This document shows, one piece after another, positions 1-8,938 of a DNA stretch of 19,947 nt. The DNA comes from an uncultured Prevotella sp. (GTDB lineage Bacteria > Bacteroidota > Bacteroidia > Bacteroidales > Bacteroidaceae), in assembly GCA_900551985.1 (NCBI GenBank), contig URYG01000033.1, positions 1 through 19,947 on the forward strand, in the 5' to 3' direction. The translations under genes and the position numbers were made by a program. The notes beneath the pieces were generated by a model. It made no database searches. It was not told the origin of the DNA and worked only from the letters and a program-made list of their open reading frames with translations. Numbering within the stretch: the first letter of the stretch is position 1; each line of letters begins with the position of its first letter.

Positions 1-139
1 CGCTCCATTTGGGAAAAATCCCAAGGGTGTATGGGAAAAGGCGTGGGAAAATCGGTAAATAGAAAGATAAAACTAGTAAAAATATGCGGTATTTTATTAA
101 ATTTTCCGTAGAATATTACCGTTTTTCAGAAAATAACAG
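1..139. other. AT-rich leader upstream of the abiE pair
   Basis: No gene can be supported here. All three forward frames are open from base 1 to a stop (56-58, 109-111 and one near 60), so the 3' tail of an upstream gene may lie in the first ~60 bases, but none can be chosen. The stretch holds three TGGGAAAA copies (starting near 9, 32 and 44); the first forms a short TGGGA/TCCCA inverted repeat at 9-22. CGGTAA at 53-58 is inverted relative to TTACCG at 116-121, and another CGGTA lies at 87-91. AbiEi antitoxins are known to repress their own operon by binding inverted repeats at the promoter, so these are candidate operator half-sites; that role is inference. Confidence 0.35.
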
Positions 140-147
140 TAACTTTG
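140..147 (+). promoter_or_regulatory. Probable -7 promoter element for abiE
   Basis: TAACTTTG at 140-147 matches the Bacteroidota -7 consensus TAnnTTTG and sits 33 nt before the abiEi ATG, giving an expected short 5' leader of about 25 nt. No TTTG is present at the usual 19-21 bp upstream; that position reads TTACC, so the -33 element is weak or replaced. A weak -33 box overlapping a possible TTACCG repressor half-site would suit a tightly autoregulated toxin-antitoxin promoter, but this is inferred. Confidence 0.5.
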
Positions 148-179
148 CAGCAGTAATGACATTTTAATTAGATGTAGAT

Positions 180-761
180 ATGAGCAATATAGTTTGTAAA
201 GTAGCAGCACTTGGAGGTACAATCTCTACTACTGATATTCCTCATCTGGCAGAGTATAAGCGACTGTTGAGAGCTAGAGAACGTGGCGACTTGATAAGGT
301 TGCGCCATGGCATTTATGCCGTTCCCGATGCTCTGCTTAATACAATGATTGATGTGGAACGAATTGTCCCCAACGGTATTGTGTGTCTATACAATGCCTG
401 GGCTTACCATCAGCTTTCGACAACCGTTCCACCAGCTTTTTGCATTGCCATCGCCAATAAACGAAAAGTAGTAATTCCCGAAACGCTTCCGATAGAATTG
501 TATTATTGGAAGAAGGAGAATCTAGAGTTCGGTATAACGGAGGCAGAAATATCCGGATATCATGTTCGCATTACCGACATGGAGCGAAGTGTTTGCGATG
601 CCGTGAAATACAGAAACAAATTGGGATTGGATATTTGTGCAGAAGTGATTCGTTCCTATCTGAGAAAACCCAATCGCAATCTCACCCGTTTGCAGGATTA
701 TGCCAAACGCCTCAGAGTATTCAACACATTGAAAAATTATCTTGAAATAGCAATAGAATAA
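180..761 (+). CDS. abiEi: AbiEi-family antitoxin, transcriptional regulator
   Basis: This is the predicted antitoxin of a type IV AbiE toxin-antitoxin system, 193 aa, cytosolic. Residues ~1-50 look like the winged-helix DNA-binding domain of the family, including the basic turn LIRLRHGIYAVP. The C-terminal half carries the family signature around GYHVRITDMERSVCDAV, followed by a helical region ending in a basic stretch. In studied AbiE systems AbiEi neutralises the toxin without stable binding and represses its own promoter. The toxin gene starts one nucleotide after the stop codon, the normal gene order. The ATG follows a TAnnTTTG element by 33 nt, supporting this start. The pair is AT-rich compared with the gene after it, suggesting acquisition by transfer. 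Family assignment is confident; activity is not tested. Confidence 0.85.
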   Translation: MSNIVCKVAALGGTISTTDIPHLAEYKRLLRARERGDLIRLRHGIYAVPDALLNTMIDVERIVPNGIVCLYNAWAYHQLSTTVPPAFCIAIANKRKVVIPETLPIELYYWKKENLEFGITEAEISGYHVRITDMERSVCDAVKYRNKLGLDICAEVIRSYLRKPNRNLTRLQDYAKRLRVFNTLKNYLEIAIE

Positions 762-762
762 G

Positions 763-1653
763 ATGGGAAAGAAAAACTATGGCAAGTCTGTTAAGACCCG
801 CTTGCTCAATCTGATGAATGAGACAGGCTATAAATATATGTATCTCTTGGCAAGATACTTCAATGAGAGATTGCTTTACAGAGTATCTGTTAGTCAATAT
901 AAGGACAACTTTCTGTTGAAAGGTGGCTCTTTGCTTTATGCAATGAATGGACTAGAGGCACGTCCTACGGTAGATGTTGATTTCATGGCTGACAGAATCA
1001 GCCGTGACAGGGATTTCCTTGCACAAGTGTTCCAGGAAATTTTGGGCATTGTATGCGATGAGGATGGAGTTTCGTTTGACGTTGACAGCATCAAGCTAGA
1101 ACCTATCACGGTTGAAAAGAAGTATCCGGGAACCAGATTCTACTTTACAGCCCACATGGATACTATCGCTTACAATATGTCTGTTGACATTGGTTTTGGT
1201 GATGTTGTAACTCCATGCCCTACAACCATCGATTTTCCATTGCTTTTGCCAAGTCTCCCATCTGTAAACATACAGGCATATTCCCTGGAGACTGTTGTGG
1301 CCGAGAAGTTCCATACAATGATAGACCGTGATGTGCTCAACAGTCGTATGAAAGACTTCTTCGACTGTTACCAACTCCTGACTAAGAGAGACTTGTCTGA
1401 TGATACATTATATGATGCAATTAAGGCGACTTTTGACAATAGAGTTCTTTCATACAATCCCGAATTACAGTTATTCACAGATAGCTTTGCAACAGACGAG
1501 GCACGAAAAAACCGCTGGAAAGCATTTCTGAAAAAGATTCAATGGAAAGAATCTCTTGATTTCGAGACTGTTATGGAAGTAATAAGAGAAAGATTGCAGC
1601 CTATGGCTGAAAAATATTGGAAAAATAAATATGCTACAGACTCAGCAAGATAA
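763..1653 (+). CDS. abiEii: AbiEii-family nucleotidyltransferase toxin
   Basis: This is the predicted toxin partner of AbiEi, 296 aa, of the DUF1814/AbiEii nucleotidyltransferase family. The N-terminal core shows the hallmark LLKGGSLLYAM at ~51-61 followed by TVDVDFM with the DxD at residues 71-73, the pattern expected for a GS...DxD nucleotidyltransferase site. Further conserved blocks are VDIGFGD (~141-147), YSLETVVAEKFH (~172-183) and RMKDFFDCYQLL (~195-206), all present. No key residue appears lost, so the enzyme looks intact. Related toxins block growth by nucleotide transfer, with tRNA acceptor ends the reported target for some homologues. One nucleotide separates it from abiEi. Its last 23 nt overlap the start of the unknown gene beginning at 1631. 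Composition is AT-rich: bases 1381-1440 contain 20 G/C of 60. Confidence 0.87.
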   Translation: MGKKNYGKSVKTRLLNLMNETGYKYMYLLARYFNERLLYRVSVSQYKDNFLLKGGSLLYAMNGLEARPTVDVDFMADRISRDRDFLAQVFQEILGIVCDEDGVSFDVDSIKLEPITVEKKYPGTRFYFTAHMDTIAYNMSVDIGFGDVVTPCPTTIDFPLLLPSLPSVNIQAYSLETVVAEKFHTMIDRDVLNSRMKDFFDCYQLLTKRDLSDDTLYDAIKATFDNRVLSYNPELQLFTDSFATDEARKNRWKAFLKKIQWKESLDFETVMEVIRERLQPMAEKYWKNKYATDSAR

Positions 1654-3031
1654 ACAAGTCCCCGCATTCAGCTACGAGGTTTTCGATCGTCAACTCGACC
1701 ATTTTACAATGATGCTCAAGGTGTTGATGGATGGATGGGAAGATTACAGCTCGCAGGAGATGACCTTCGACATCCACTCCCTGTGTACCAAGGCTGCCCG
1801 ACTCTGCTATCTGGCAGACCAGGACCTCGCCTTGCAGCATACCGACGTTTCCCATCATCGCAAGGAGCAGAACGAGATGTATTTCACCTCCTTCGAACTC
1901 ATTATCACCACCCAGTTTACCAAATTCATGAAAAAAGTCCTTGCCCTGGTCAAGGCTGGCAAGAAAGTAGAAGGACATTCTTCCCCGATGTTCTCCTCAG
2001 AGATCAGTACGCTCCTGCCTAAGCTGCACGACCTGCTGCTGATGGATGGCATGAACCAGGAATCCATACAGCTGATGGTGGGAGATATCCAGAATACGGA
2101 GAAAATGATTCAGAAATATCATAAAATCACGAAGTTCCCGGGGGTGAGATACGAGGAACGTCTGTGGTATCTCATCCGCCTCTATTGCCTCGCCAGCTAT
2201 CTGGTGCTGCATTTCCGCAGAGTCTGCCACGTTACGAATTCAGAAATGACACCCGAGGAAGCGGCTCGATTAACGGAATGGGCGATACAGAAATACATCT
2301 CTGAAAAGGACAGCAGCGAAAAGCTGGAACTGTATTTCTCCAATCTGCAGTACGACAACGATGGCAAACCGCTCGATGTGAATCAATGGCTCCAGGCGAG
2401 AAGGGAGTTGAAGCATCTGGTGCCCCAGAATCTGCTCCTGCTGTTTCTCAATAGTGCAGATGATGTAAGCCAGTTGGGTGCTTCGCTGATAAAAGTGAGT
2501 TTCACGAACGAGGAATTCCTGAAGCTCGTGGATGCTGTGGCTAAATACCAGATCATCACGCAGCGCATCCGTGCCATAGAATTTCCGGAGGAGTTCGAGC
2601 AGTCGCTCCATAATGAGGTATTCTATCTTACGGTGAAGGGCCGTTCGGTGGATCTGGAGGAGTTGAAGAAATCCATCTCCAAGATGGTGAATCTGATTAC
2701 CCGGAAAAACCAGTGGTTCTGCGTATGGAGCGTGCTGAAGCATCTCAACCTGATCAAGCATGAGAGCACCTTCGCCACCTTTGCCCATCAGATGATGAGT
2801 GCCGAGTGGTTTGGTAACATCGATTCCCGTCTCCGCTTTACGGCAGATAATCTGAGCGATTACTCCCGCTACTTCAATGAATACGATTATACCGAATGGA
2901 ACGAGGAGATGTTTCTGGAGAAGAAGGAGCTGTATGGGATGACAAAGTGGTCGCCCAAGCTCTATCAGAATTTCTCCTCGCTTTGTGCCAGGATGATGCA
3001 GGCCATCTGGGGCTACAGCTTCTTCGGCTGA
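1631..3031 (+). CDS. Unknown 466-aa soluble protein overlapping abiEii
   Basis: I do not recognise this protein. It is 466 aa, with no signal peptide, no clear membrane segment and no obvious catalytic motif. It looks mostly helical, with many Leu/Glu/Lys-rich amphipathic stretches, and ends with an aromatic tail (IWGYSFFG). The ATG at 1631 lies inside abiEii, giving a 23-nt overlap in another frame. A later start at Met27/Met28 is possible, but residues 11-25 (PAFSYEVFDRQLDHF) already have this gene's composition, which favours a start before them. The gene is clearly GC-richer than abiE: bases 1741-1800 contain 34 G/C of 60. That makes it look like a resident gene beside which abiE landed, rather than an original third member. 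No separate promoter was seen, so expression may depend on the abiE transcript through translational coupling. Confidence 0.75.
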   Translation: MLQTQQDKQVPAFSYEVFDRQLDHFTMMLKVLMDGWEDYSSQEMTFDIHSLCTKAARLCYLADQDLALQHTDVSHHRKEQNEMYFTSFELIITTQFTKFMKKVLALVKAGKKVEGHSSPMFSSEISTLLPKLHDLLLMDGMNQESIQLMVGDIQNTEKMIQKYHKITKFPGVRYEERLWYLIRLYCLASYLVLHFRRVCHVTNSEMTPEEAARLTEWAIQKYISEKDSSEKLELYFSNLQYDNDGKPLDVNQWLQARRELKHLVPQNLLLLFLNSADDVSQLGASLIKVSFTNEEFLKLVDAVAKYQIITQRIRAIEFPEEFEQSLHNEVFYLTVKGRSVDLEELKKSISKMVNLITRKNQWFCVWSVLKHLNLIKHESTFATFAHQMMSAEWFGNIDSRLRFTADNLSDYSRYFNEYDYTEWNEEMFLEKKELYGMTKWSPKLYQNFSSLCARMMQAIWGYSFFG

Positions 3032-3050
3032 TTTCTACCGGAAAGAAGAA

Positions 3051-3092
3051 AGAATCTATATTAAATAAGGTGAGAATCTATATTAAATAAGG
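3051..3092 (+). repeat. Perfect 20-bp direct repeat, 22-bp period
   Basis: AGAATCTATATTAAATAAGG occurs at 3051-3070 and again, identical, at 3073-3092, separated by two bases. It starts 20 nt after the stop of the unknown gene and ends just before the terminator-like hairpin. It may be a simple tandem duplication or a pair of protein-binding sites; nothing in the sequence decides this. Confidence 0.85.
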
Positions 3093-3095
3093 ATA

Positions 3096-3138
3096 AAGGG
3101 GACGATAAAGCAAATTTAATATGCTTTTTCGTCTCCTT
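3096..3138 (+). terminator. Terminator-like hairpin before susC
   Basis: Arms at 3096-3112 and 3122-3138 pair over 17 positions with one T-T mismatch and one G-T wobble, around a 9-nt A/T loop. The hairpin follows the unknown gene and precedes the susC promoter. No long U-run follows (TAATATTTATT), so efficiency is uncertain. The right arm contains a T5 stretch and the left arm is A-rich, so it could also act on the opposite strand. Confidence 0.6.
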
Positions 3139-3159
3139 TAATATTTATTAACTGTTTTT

Positions 3160-3192
3160 TTTGAAAACTTAATAAAAAATCTCGTAAATTTG
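3160..3192 (+). promoter_or_regulatory. Bacteroidota-type promoter of the susC/susD operon
   Basis: TTTG at 3160-3163 and TAAATTTG at 3185-3192 match the -33/-7 consensus TTTG and TAnnTTTG, with a 21-bp spacer. Transcription should begin near 3199, leaving an untranslated leader of about 140 nt before the susC ATG at 3342. No adjacent SusR, hybrid two-component or ECF sigma gene is present to suggest the controlling factor. Confidence 0.75.
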
Positions 3193-3199
3193 CAACCAA

Positions 3200-3341
3200 A
3201 TATTAAAATACAATAAGCCTAAGCATAAGCTAAGCAATAAGAATCATTAATAGAAATATATATTTAGTCAGACAATTATATAATTAAGAATCTGATTATC
3301 TCTATAATACTACATAATATAACAATTAAAACCAAACAATT
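3200..3341 (+). other. Long AT-rich 5' leader of susC with TAAGC iterations
   Basis: This ~140-nt untranslated leader is very AT-rich. Close to the predicted transcription start it carries four copies of TAAGC (3214-3218, 3220-3224, 3226-3230, 3231-3235) and a further TAAG at 3238-3241, within 28 bases. No riboswitch architecture or strong hairpin was recognised. Long leaders upstream of SusC-like genes can be sites of post-transcriptional control; here that is inference. Confidence 0.5.
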
Positions 3342-6300
3342 ATGAGCAAAAAAAGTCAGTTTGGCATGACCCTATTACTATCTACGATCTTAGTAGGTGG
3401 CGCCAATGCGAGTACTGTTTCTACCTCAAACACATTGGGTGCAGCAATGATTGCACAGCAAGGTGCTGTTTGTAAGGGTGTGGTAAAGGATGCTACCGGT
3501 GAACCTATTATTGGTGCTTCTGTATCAGTGAAAGGTACCAAGAATGCTACCGTTACCGATTTGGACGGTCAGTTTACACTCTCTGGTGTAAACAAGGGTA
3601 CTACTATCGTTATCTCTTATATTGGTTTCGTAAACAGTGAAATCAAGTGGGACGGAAAGAGTCTCGACGTTACTCTTGCTGAAGATACTCAGGGCCTGGA
3701 AGAAGTAGTTGTTGTGGGTTACGGTACACAGAAGAAGGTAAACCTCTCTGGTGCTGTTGCCAACGTGGATGGTAAGGTTTTGGAAAACCGTCCTATCACC
3801 AACATCGGTCAGGGTCTCCAGGGTGTTGTTCCTAACTTGAACGTATCTATGAACAGTGGTGGTGCTCCTGGTGCCAGCTCCAGCTATAATATCCGTGGTA
3901 ACACGTCTTTGAACGGCGGTAGCCCATTGGTATTGGTTGATAACGTTCAGATGGATGCCAACCTCGTGAATCCAGAAGACGTTGAGTCTATCTCTGTATT
4001 GAAGGATGCTTCTTCTACAGCCATCTATGGTGCACGTGCAGCATACGGTGTGATCTTGATTACTACCAAGAAGGGTCGCAAGAGCGACAAGCCTACTATC
4101 TCTTTCAACGCTACAGGCTACTGGCAGAGCCCTGCCAAGTCATACCACAACGTTAACTCTATGCAGTACCTCAAGATGATGGATGAGGCTAACAAGAATG
4201 ACGGTGGTTCAGGCCGCTACTTCAAGGACCAGGTTTATAAATATACAGAGGCATACTTCAATGGTACCTACGACCAGCCTGTATTCTTCGACGAGGCATA
4301 CGATAAGGCTAAGTATGGCTATTGCGGCAATACCGACTGGTGGAATGAGCTTTACAAGACTTCATTCTCTCAGATCTACAATGCCAGCATCAGCGGCGGT
4401 AACGACCGCACTACCTACTATGCATCTCTGGGTATGAACGACCAGAAGGGTATCCTGACAGCTGGTGACGATAAGTACAAGAAGTACAACGCTAACGTAA
4501 ACATCTCTTCTAACATTACCAAGTGGCTGAATGTAAGCGCCAAGATTACTCATACTTATACATCAGAGCTTCACCCTACCGGTGGTACAACCTCTATGAA
4601 CCCAACAGCTTACTCAGGTTTGAGCGCATACTCAGGTATGATGAAGAACGACTTGAGCCCATTGATGCCAGTAAAGCATCCTGATGGACACTATGCAGGT
4701 CAGGGTAGCTACACCAACCCTATCGCCATTATGGAGCAGGGTGGTAACGCTAAGTATCGCCAGAACGACTTGTGGATGACTGGTGCCGTACGCATCACTC
4801 CTATCAAGGGTCTCGTGATCAATGCTGACTACACATGGAACTTCTACGGCAGAAGCTCTAACGAGCACGTACGTAACTTCTACGACTATACAGCCGTTCC
4901 AGGTACAGAGGGCTACTATCCTTGGACTAACCCAAGCAGTATCACCGTATCTAACTCTGATGACTACTATCAGGCATTCAACGTATTCGCTGAGTACTCA
5001 TTGTCATTGGCAGAGAAGCATAACTTCAAGCTTCTCGTAGGTTACAACCAGGAGAAGAAGCACAACAAGTATCACTGGGTAGGTCGCAAGAACCTCATCG
5101 ACAACGATACTCCACAGATCAACCTCGCATACGGTGATACATCTACCAGCGGTAGCGAGAGCATGTGGTCAACCAACGGTCTCTTCTTCCGTTTCAACTA
5201 CGACTTCATGGGCAGATACCTCTTCGAGTTCAACGGTCGTGAGGATGGTTCTTCCAAGTTCGCTAAGGGTAACCGCTATGCGTTCTTCCCTTCAGGCTCT
5301 ATCGCTTGGCGTGTATCAGAGGAGAAGTTCTTCGAGCCATTGCGCAGCTGGTGGGACAACCTGAAGATCCGTGCATCTTACGGTTCTCTCGGTAACCAGA
5401 ACGTATCTGGTAACTTCCCTTACCTGGCTACCTATGGTGTAAGCACCAAGGCTGGCGTATTGCTCGGCGGCACACGTCCTGTAGCTGTTTACGCTCCTGG
5501 CTTGGTAAGTAGCTCATTTACATGGGAGACAGTTAACCAGCTCGACCTCGGTATCGATGGTACATGGCTCAACAACCGCCTGAGTGCATCTTTCGACTGG
5601 TATCGTCGTGATACAAAGGATATGTTGACCAAGGGTGCAACGCTTCCTTCTGTACTCGGTACTAGCGTGCCAAGAAGCAACGCAGCCAACATGAAGACCA
5701 CAGGTTGGGAAGTTTCTGTAGAGTGGAGCGATCGCTTGAGCTGCGGTTTGGGCTATCACATCAAGGGTGTATTGTCTGACTATCAGTCTGAAATCACCAA
5801 GTACTCTAACGATGCACGCCTCCTCGGCGACCACTACGTAGGTGAGAAGATTGGCGAAATCTGGGGTTTGGTATCTAACGGACTCTTCCAGAGCGACGAT
5901 GAAGCAGCCAAGTGGGACCAGAAGGCTATCAGCGGCGGTAACTGGAGTGCAGGTGACGTGAAGTTTGAAGATATCGATGGTGACGGCAAGGTAACCTGGG
6001 GTGAAGGTACTGTAGATAAACCAGGCGACCGCAAGATTCTCGGTAACTCAACTCCTCGCTATGCATACGGTATCACAGCTGGTGCCGACTACAAGGGCTT
6101 CGACTTCGAGATGTTCTGGCAGGGTATCGGTAAGCGCGACTACTTCGGTGGTTGGGGTGGTGCCCAGTTCTGGGGCTTCACAAACGAGTGGTGTACTCCA
6201 CAGACCACTTCTCTCGACTACTGGACAGAGGATAATCGTGATGCTTATTTCCCAAAACTCCATCACTACAGTGTAAACGGTGCTAACCACAATACCTCTT

Positions 6301-6536
6301 CACGCTATATGCTGAATGCAGCATACTTGCGTTTGAAGAACGTTACATTGGGTTATACTGTTCCAACCAGCTTGTTGAAGAAGGTAGGTATTGCTCGCTT
6401 GAGAGTATTTGTACAGGGTGAAAACCTCCTGACATTGACTCCTATGAAGGTGAAGTTTGCTGATCCAGAGACACTGGGTAACATGACTTATCCTATCAAC
6501 AAGAAGATCTCTGTTGGTATGAACTTAACATTATAA
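3342..6536 (+). CDS. SusC/RagA-family TonB-dependent outer membrane transporter
   Basis: This 1064-aa outer-membrane protein should import a ligand captured by its SusD partner, powered by TonB. A signal peptide (hydrophobic LLLSTILVGG, cleavage likely after ANA at ~23) is followed by a carboxypeptidase-regulatory-like domain at ~45-115. Then come the SusC-type EEVVVVGYGTQKK box at ~121-133, a plug with IRGNTSL and VLKDASSTAIYGARA (~210-240), and a long beta-barrel to the C-terminus. FEDIDGDGKVTW near residue 875 is the Asp-rich, possibly metal-binding loop common in SusC proteins. There is no N-terminal STN domain, so direct signalling to an anti-sigma factor is unlikely. The sequence ends MNLTL rather than the more usual terminal Phe. 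The susD-like gene follows after 50 nt. Substrate cannot be told from sequence alone. Confidence 0.95.
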   Translation: MSKKSQFGMTLLLSTILVGGANASTVSTSNTLGAAMIAQQGAVCKGVVKDATGEPIIGASVSVKGTKNATVTDLDGQFTLSGVNKGTTIVISYIGFVNSEIKWDGKSLDVTLAEDTQGLEEVVVVGYGTQKKVNLSGAVANVDGKVLENRPITNIGQGLQGVVPNLNVSMNSGGAPGASSSYNIRGNTSLNGGSPLVLVDNVQMDANLVNPEDVESISVLKDASSTAIYGARAAYGVILITTKKGRKSDKPTISFNATGYWQSPAKSYHNVNSMQYLKMMDEANKNDGGSGRYFKDQVYKYTEAYFNGTYDQPVFFDEAYDKAKYGYCGNTDWWNELYKTSFSQIYNASISGGNDRTTYYASLGMNDQKGILTAGDDKYKKYNANVNISSNITKWLNVSAKITHTYTSELHPTGGTTSMNPTAYSGLSAYSGMMKNDLSPLMPVKHPDGHYAGQGSYTNPIAIMEQGGNAKYRQNDLWMTGAVRITPIKGLVINADYTWNFYGRSSNEHVRNFYDYTAVPGTEGYYPWTNPSSITVSNSDDYYQAFNVFAEYSLSLAEKHNFKLLVGYNQEKKHNKYHWVGRKNLIDNDTPQINLAYGDTSTSGSESMWSTNGLFFRFNYDFMGRYLFEFNGREDGSSKFAKGNRYAFFPSGSIAWRVSEEKFFEPLRSWWDNLKIRASYGSLGNQNVSGNFPYLATYGVSTKAGVLLGGTRPVAVYAPGLVSSSFTWETVNQLDLGIDGTWLNNRLSASFDWYRRDTKDMLTKGATLPSVLGTSVPRSNAANMKTTGWEVSVEWSDRLSCGLGYHIKGVLSDYQSEITKYSNDARLLGDHYVGEKIGEIWGLVSNGLFQSDDEAAKWDQKAISGGNWSAGDVKFEDIDGDGKVTWGEGTVDKPGDRKILGNSTPRYAYGITAGADYKGFDFEMFWQGIGKRDYFGGWGGAQFWGFTNEWCTPQTTSLDYWTEDNRDAYFPKLHHYSVNGANHNTSSRYMLNAAYLRLKNVTLGYTVPTSLLKKVGIARLRVFVQGENLLTLTPMKVKFADPETLGNMTYPINKKISVGMNLTL

Positions 6537-6586
6537 TGTTCGAGAGTTAGGAAAGTGCGTATTATTAATACTTAAATAGACTGACA

Positions 6587-8338
6587 ATGAAAATTAAAAA
6601 TATATTCATTTTGAGTATGATGGCTGGTATGACACTTGCATCTTGCAACTATACCGACTTGAGCCCAATGGACTCATTTACAGATAAATCATACTGGAAG
6701 AGCGCCAACGACCTCAAGATGTACGCCAATGGTATCTACAGCAACATGCTGGCTGGTGCTTCTTCTTATCATGATGATGAGAGTGATAACTTTGTGACCA
6801 ATGGTCCTAGTGGTTATCTGTTCAACAACTACACCGTTCCAACCTCTGGCGGTGGCTGGAGCTGGGGTAACGTTCGTAGCTGCAACTACTTCCTGAAGCG
6901 TTACCAGACTGCTTCTGGCTCTGAGGCTGACATCAACAAGTATGTAGCTGAGGTTCGTTTCTTCAGAGCACAGGATTACTATAGCAAGATCCGTAATTTC
7001 GGTGATGTGCCTTGGTATGAGTCTGACCTCCAGACAGGTGATGAGGAAGAGCTCTTCAAGGGTCGTGATCCACGCAACTTCGTTTTGAAGAAGGTGATCG
7101 AGGACTTGGAGTTCGCTATCCAGTGGCTCCCTGAGAAGACGATGGCAGAAAAGGGTCGTCTGCACAAGGATGCAGCCCGCACTCAGTTGGCTCGCGTTTG
7201 TCTCTACTATGGTACTTACATGAAGTATCACCACGAGGCTGGTTCTGAAGGTTTGACAGCAGAAAGCCTGATTACAAAGGCTAAACAGTTGACTGATGAA
7301 ATCATCAACAGCGGAAAGTATGAAATCGTAAAGGGTACTGACGCTGGTGCCGGCACCAAGTCATACGAGGGTTATCCACTCAGCTATGCTAACCAGTTTG
7401 TTCAGGAAGACCTTTCTGACAACAAGGAGGCTATCATGGTTCGCTTCTATGAGACAGGTGTACTTACCCATGAAACTGGCCGTCAGGCTGGTGGCAATGG
7501 TATGGGATTGAGCAAGGACTTCATCGAGTCATTCCTGATGAAGGACGGAACCCCTATCTACAACCAGGGTTCTGGCTACCAGGGTGACGAAGAGTTGGAG
7601 GATGAGATCGCTAACCGTGACCCACGTCTCTATCAGCTCATCGATAACAACCACAAGCCATTCTGGCTCCGCAACAACAAGCAGGTGCAGAACAAGATGC
7701 CAGACTGTTCAGTTTCTGGTGGTGTAACAGGTTATCCATGTACCAAGTTCCACTCTGCTGACGAAACACAGTGGCAGGCTCGCAACACCTCTTACGACTG
7801 GTTTATCTACCGCTATGCAGAGGTATTGCTCATCAATGCTGAGGCTAATGCTGAGTTGGGTACATGCACCCAGGATGTTCTTGACAAGACCATCAACCAG
7901 CTCCGCGACCGTGTAGATATGGCTCACCTCACCGTAAATCCTGTTGCCGACCAGAAGCCTATCGACTATGGTTATGAGCTTTCTAACCTGCTCTATGAGA
8001 TCCGTCGTGAGCGCCGTATCGAGTTGGTTGGCGAAGGCTTCCGTATGGACGACTTGAAGCGCTGGAATGCGATGAAGTTGTTGGAGAATCCTCTTACTAC
8101 TCTGGGTATCCGTGTTACCGACAAGGTGAAGGAGCAGTACAACGAGATCTACGCCTTCGATAGCAGCAACACTAGAGTATATAACGGCAAGACATATCTC
8201 CGCATCTACGCAGAGAGCTATGACGATGCTGCAGGTCGCAAGTGGTCAGACAACGATCGCCGTTGGTTGTATCCATTGCCAATCGACCAGTTGGCATTGA
8301 ACAAGAACCTGACCCAGAACCCAGGATGGACAGAATAA
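6587..8338 (+). CDS. SusD/RagB-family surface glycan-binding lipoprotein
   Basis: This 583-aa lipoprotein is the extracellular lid and ligand-binding partner of the SusC-like transporter upstream. The N-terminus has a signal peptide with lipobox LASC (lipidated Cys20), followed by the family opening YTDLSPMDSFTDKSYWKS. The body is helical (TPR-like) as in SusD. A conserved C-terminal block contains LLYEIRRERRIELVGEGFRMDDLKRW (~467-492; hallmark RRERRIEL), and the end LYPLPIDQLALNKNLTQNPGW is typical. The gap to susC is 50 nt, containing GTATTATTAATAC at 6559-6571 but no terminator, so both are one operon. A strong terminator follows at 8457, so no glycoside hydrolase or second binding protein belongs to the unit in this window. 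Codon use is strongly biased, like susC, suggesting high expression. Confidence 0.95.
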   Translation: MKIKNIFILSMMAGMTLASCNYTDLSPMDSFTDKSYWKSANDLKMYANGIYSNMLAGASSYHDDESDNFVTNGPSGYLFNNYTVPTSGGGWSWGNVRSCNYFLKRYQTASGSEADINKYVAEVRFFRAQDYYSKIRNFGDVPWYESDLQTGDEEELFKGRDPRNFVLKKVIEDLEFAIQWLPEKTMAEKGRLHKDAARTQLARVCLYYGTYMKYHHEAGSEGLTAESLITKAKQLTDEIINSGKYEIVKGTDAGAGTKSYEGYPLSYANQFVQEDLSDNKEAIMVRFYETGVLTHETGRQAGGNGMGLSKDFIESFLMKDGTPIYNQGSGYQGDEELEDEIANRDPRLYQLIDNNHKPFWLRNNKQVQNKMPDCSVSGGVTGYPCTKFHSADETQWQARNTSYDWFIYRYAEVLLINAEANAELGTCTQDVLDKTINQLRDRVDMAHLTVNPVADQKPIDYGYELSNLLYEIRRERRIELVGEGFRMDDLKRWNAMKLLENPLTTLGIRVTDKVKEQYNEIYAFDSSNTRVYNGKTYLRIYAESYDDAAGRKWSDNDRRWLYPLPIDQLALNKNLTQNPGWTE

Positions 8339-8456
8339 CTATTTATCACAATAATGAGTTTTAGAATAGGCTTATAGTAAGATTAGGTTTATAAGATTAA
8401 GTTTTTAAATTTGGTTCATTTATTGACTTATGCTATTCTATAAATGAAAACTGAGC

Positions 8457-8497
8457 GTATGCCCTTTTGCTGCGAAGCAAGAGGGCATATCTTTTTT
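8457..8497 (+). terminator. Strong intrinsic terminator after susD
   Basis: ATGCCCTTTTGCT (8459-8471) pairs with AGCAAGAGGGCAT (8476-8488) around a GCGA tetraloop, with a single G-T wobble and two more closing pairs outside. A run of six T follows at 8492-8497. This is a textbook Rho-independent terminator and closes the susC/susD operon about 120 nt after the susD stop codon. Confidence 0.92.
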
Positions 8498-8590
8498 ATA
8501 ACCACTACAAAGCCTAATTGCACCCTTATTCTCCACTTAGCATTAGCGACTATAAATAACTTTACAAGTCAAATACAGTGAAAATAATCT

Positions 8591-8668
8591 CTTAAGGAAA
8601 AATTTTATTTCCCTTAAGGAAAAATATATTTTCCCTTAAGGAAAAAAATAAAAATCCTTAAGGGAAAA
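8591..8668. repeat. Four CTTAAG palindromes at exact 22-bp spacing
   Basis: The 6-bp palindrome CTTAAG occurs at 8591-8596, 8613-8618, 8635-8640 and 8657-8662, every step being exactly 22 bp. The first three copies read (CC)CTTAAGGAAAAA; the fourth reads CCTTAAGGGAAAA, with the extra G on the other side. Spacers are A/T only apart from the flanking CC or GG. This is too regular for background AT-rich sequence. Two-turn spacing would place every site on nearly the same DNA face, fitting cooperative protein binding. The region may also be simple tandem-repeat decay. No coding frame crosses it convincingly. Confidence 0.85.
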
Positions 8669-8774
8669 TATTCAATCTCTTCTTTCCCCATTTTCCGGGA
8701 GTTTCTTCTCGATTGTCCTTTTATAGAATAGTATTTACATATCATAACCTGTATGCACCAGAATTATGGAAGGC

Positions 8775-8864
8775 CTATGATATGATTCCCCCTCTCATCA
8801 GCCACTTTGCAAAGAAGCGGTCGCTTACCAAATAGCCGTTTGTTATGAGTGAAACGTGAGGTAA
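8775..8864 (-). pseudogene. Possible C-terminal remnant of an ATPase-like gene
   Basis: Read on the minus strand, 8864 down to the stop at 8777-8775 encodes a short open stretch whose core is GYLVSDRFFAKWLMRGG. The Y-x-V-x-D-R-F-F-x-x-W-L pattern resembles the C-terminal ends of a family of Bacteroidota AAA/P-loop ATPases as I remember them. A stop codon (8867-8865) lies just upstream in the same frame, and no intact body follows at higher coordinates, so it would be a broken relic. The same bases are open on the plus strand as well, so chance is possible. A tail of a related gene next to an intact AAA+ ATPase gene would fit repeated gain and loss at this spot. Confidence 0.3.
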
Positions 8865-8938
8865 CTACTCAGATACACAGCAACGAAATAAGCAAGAATA
8901 CTTCACACTACACCTAAACAACATATAGAGGGTAAGCG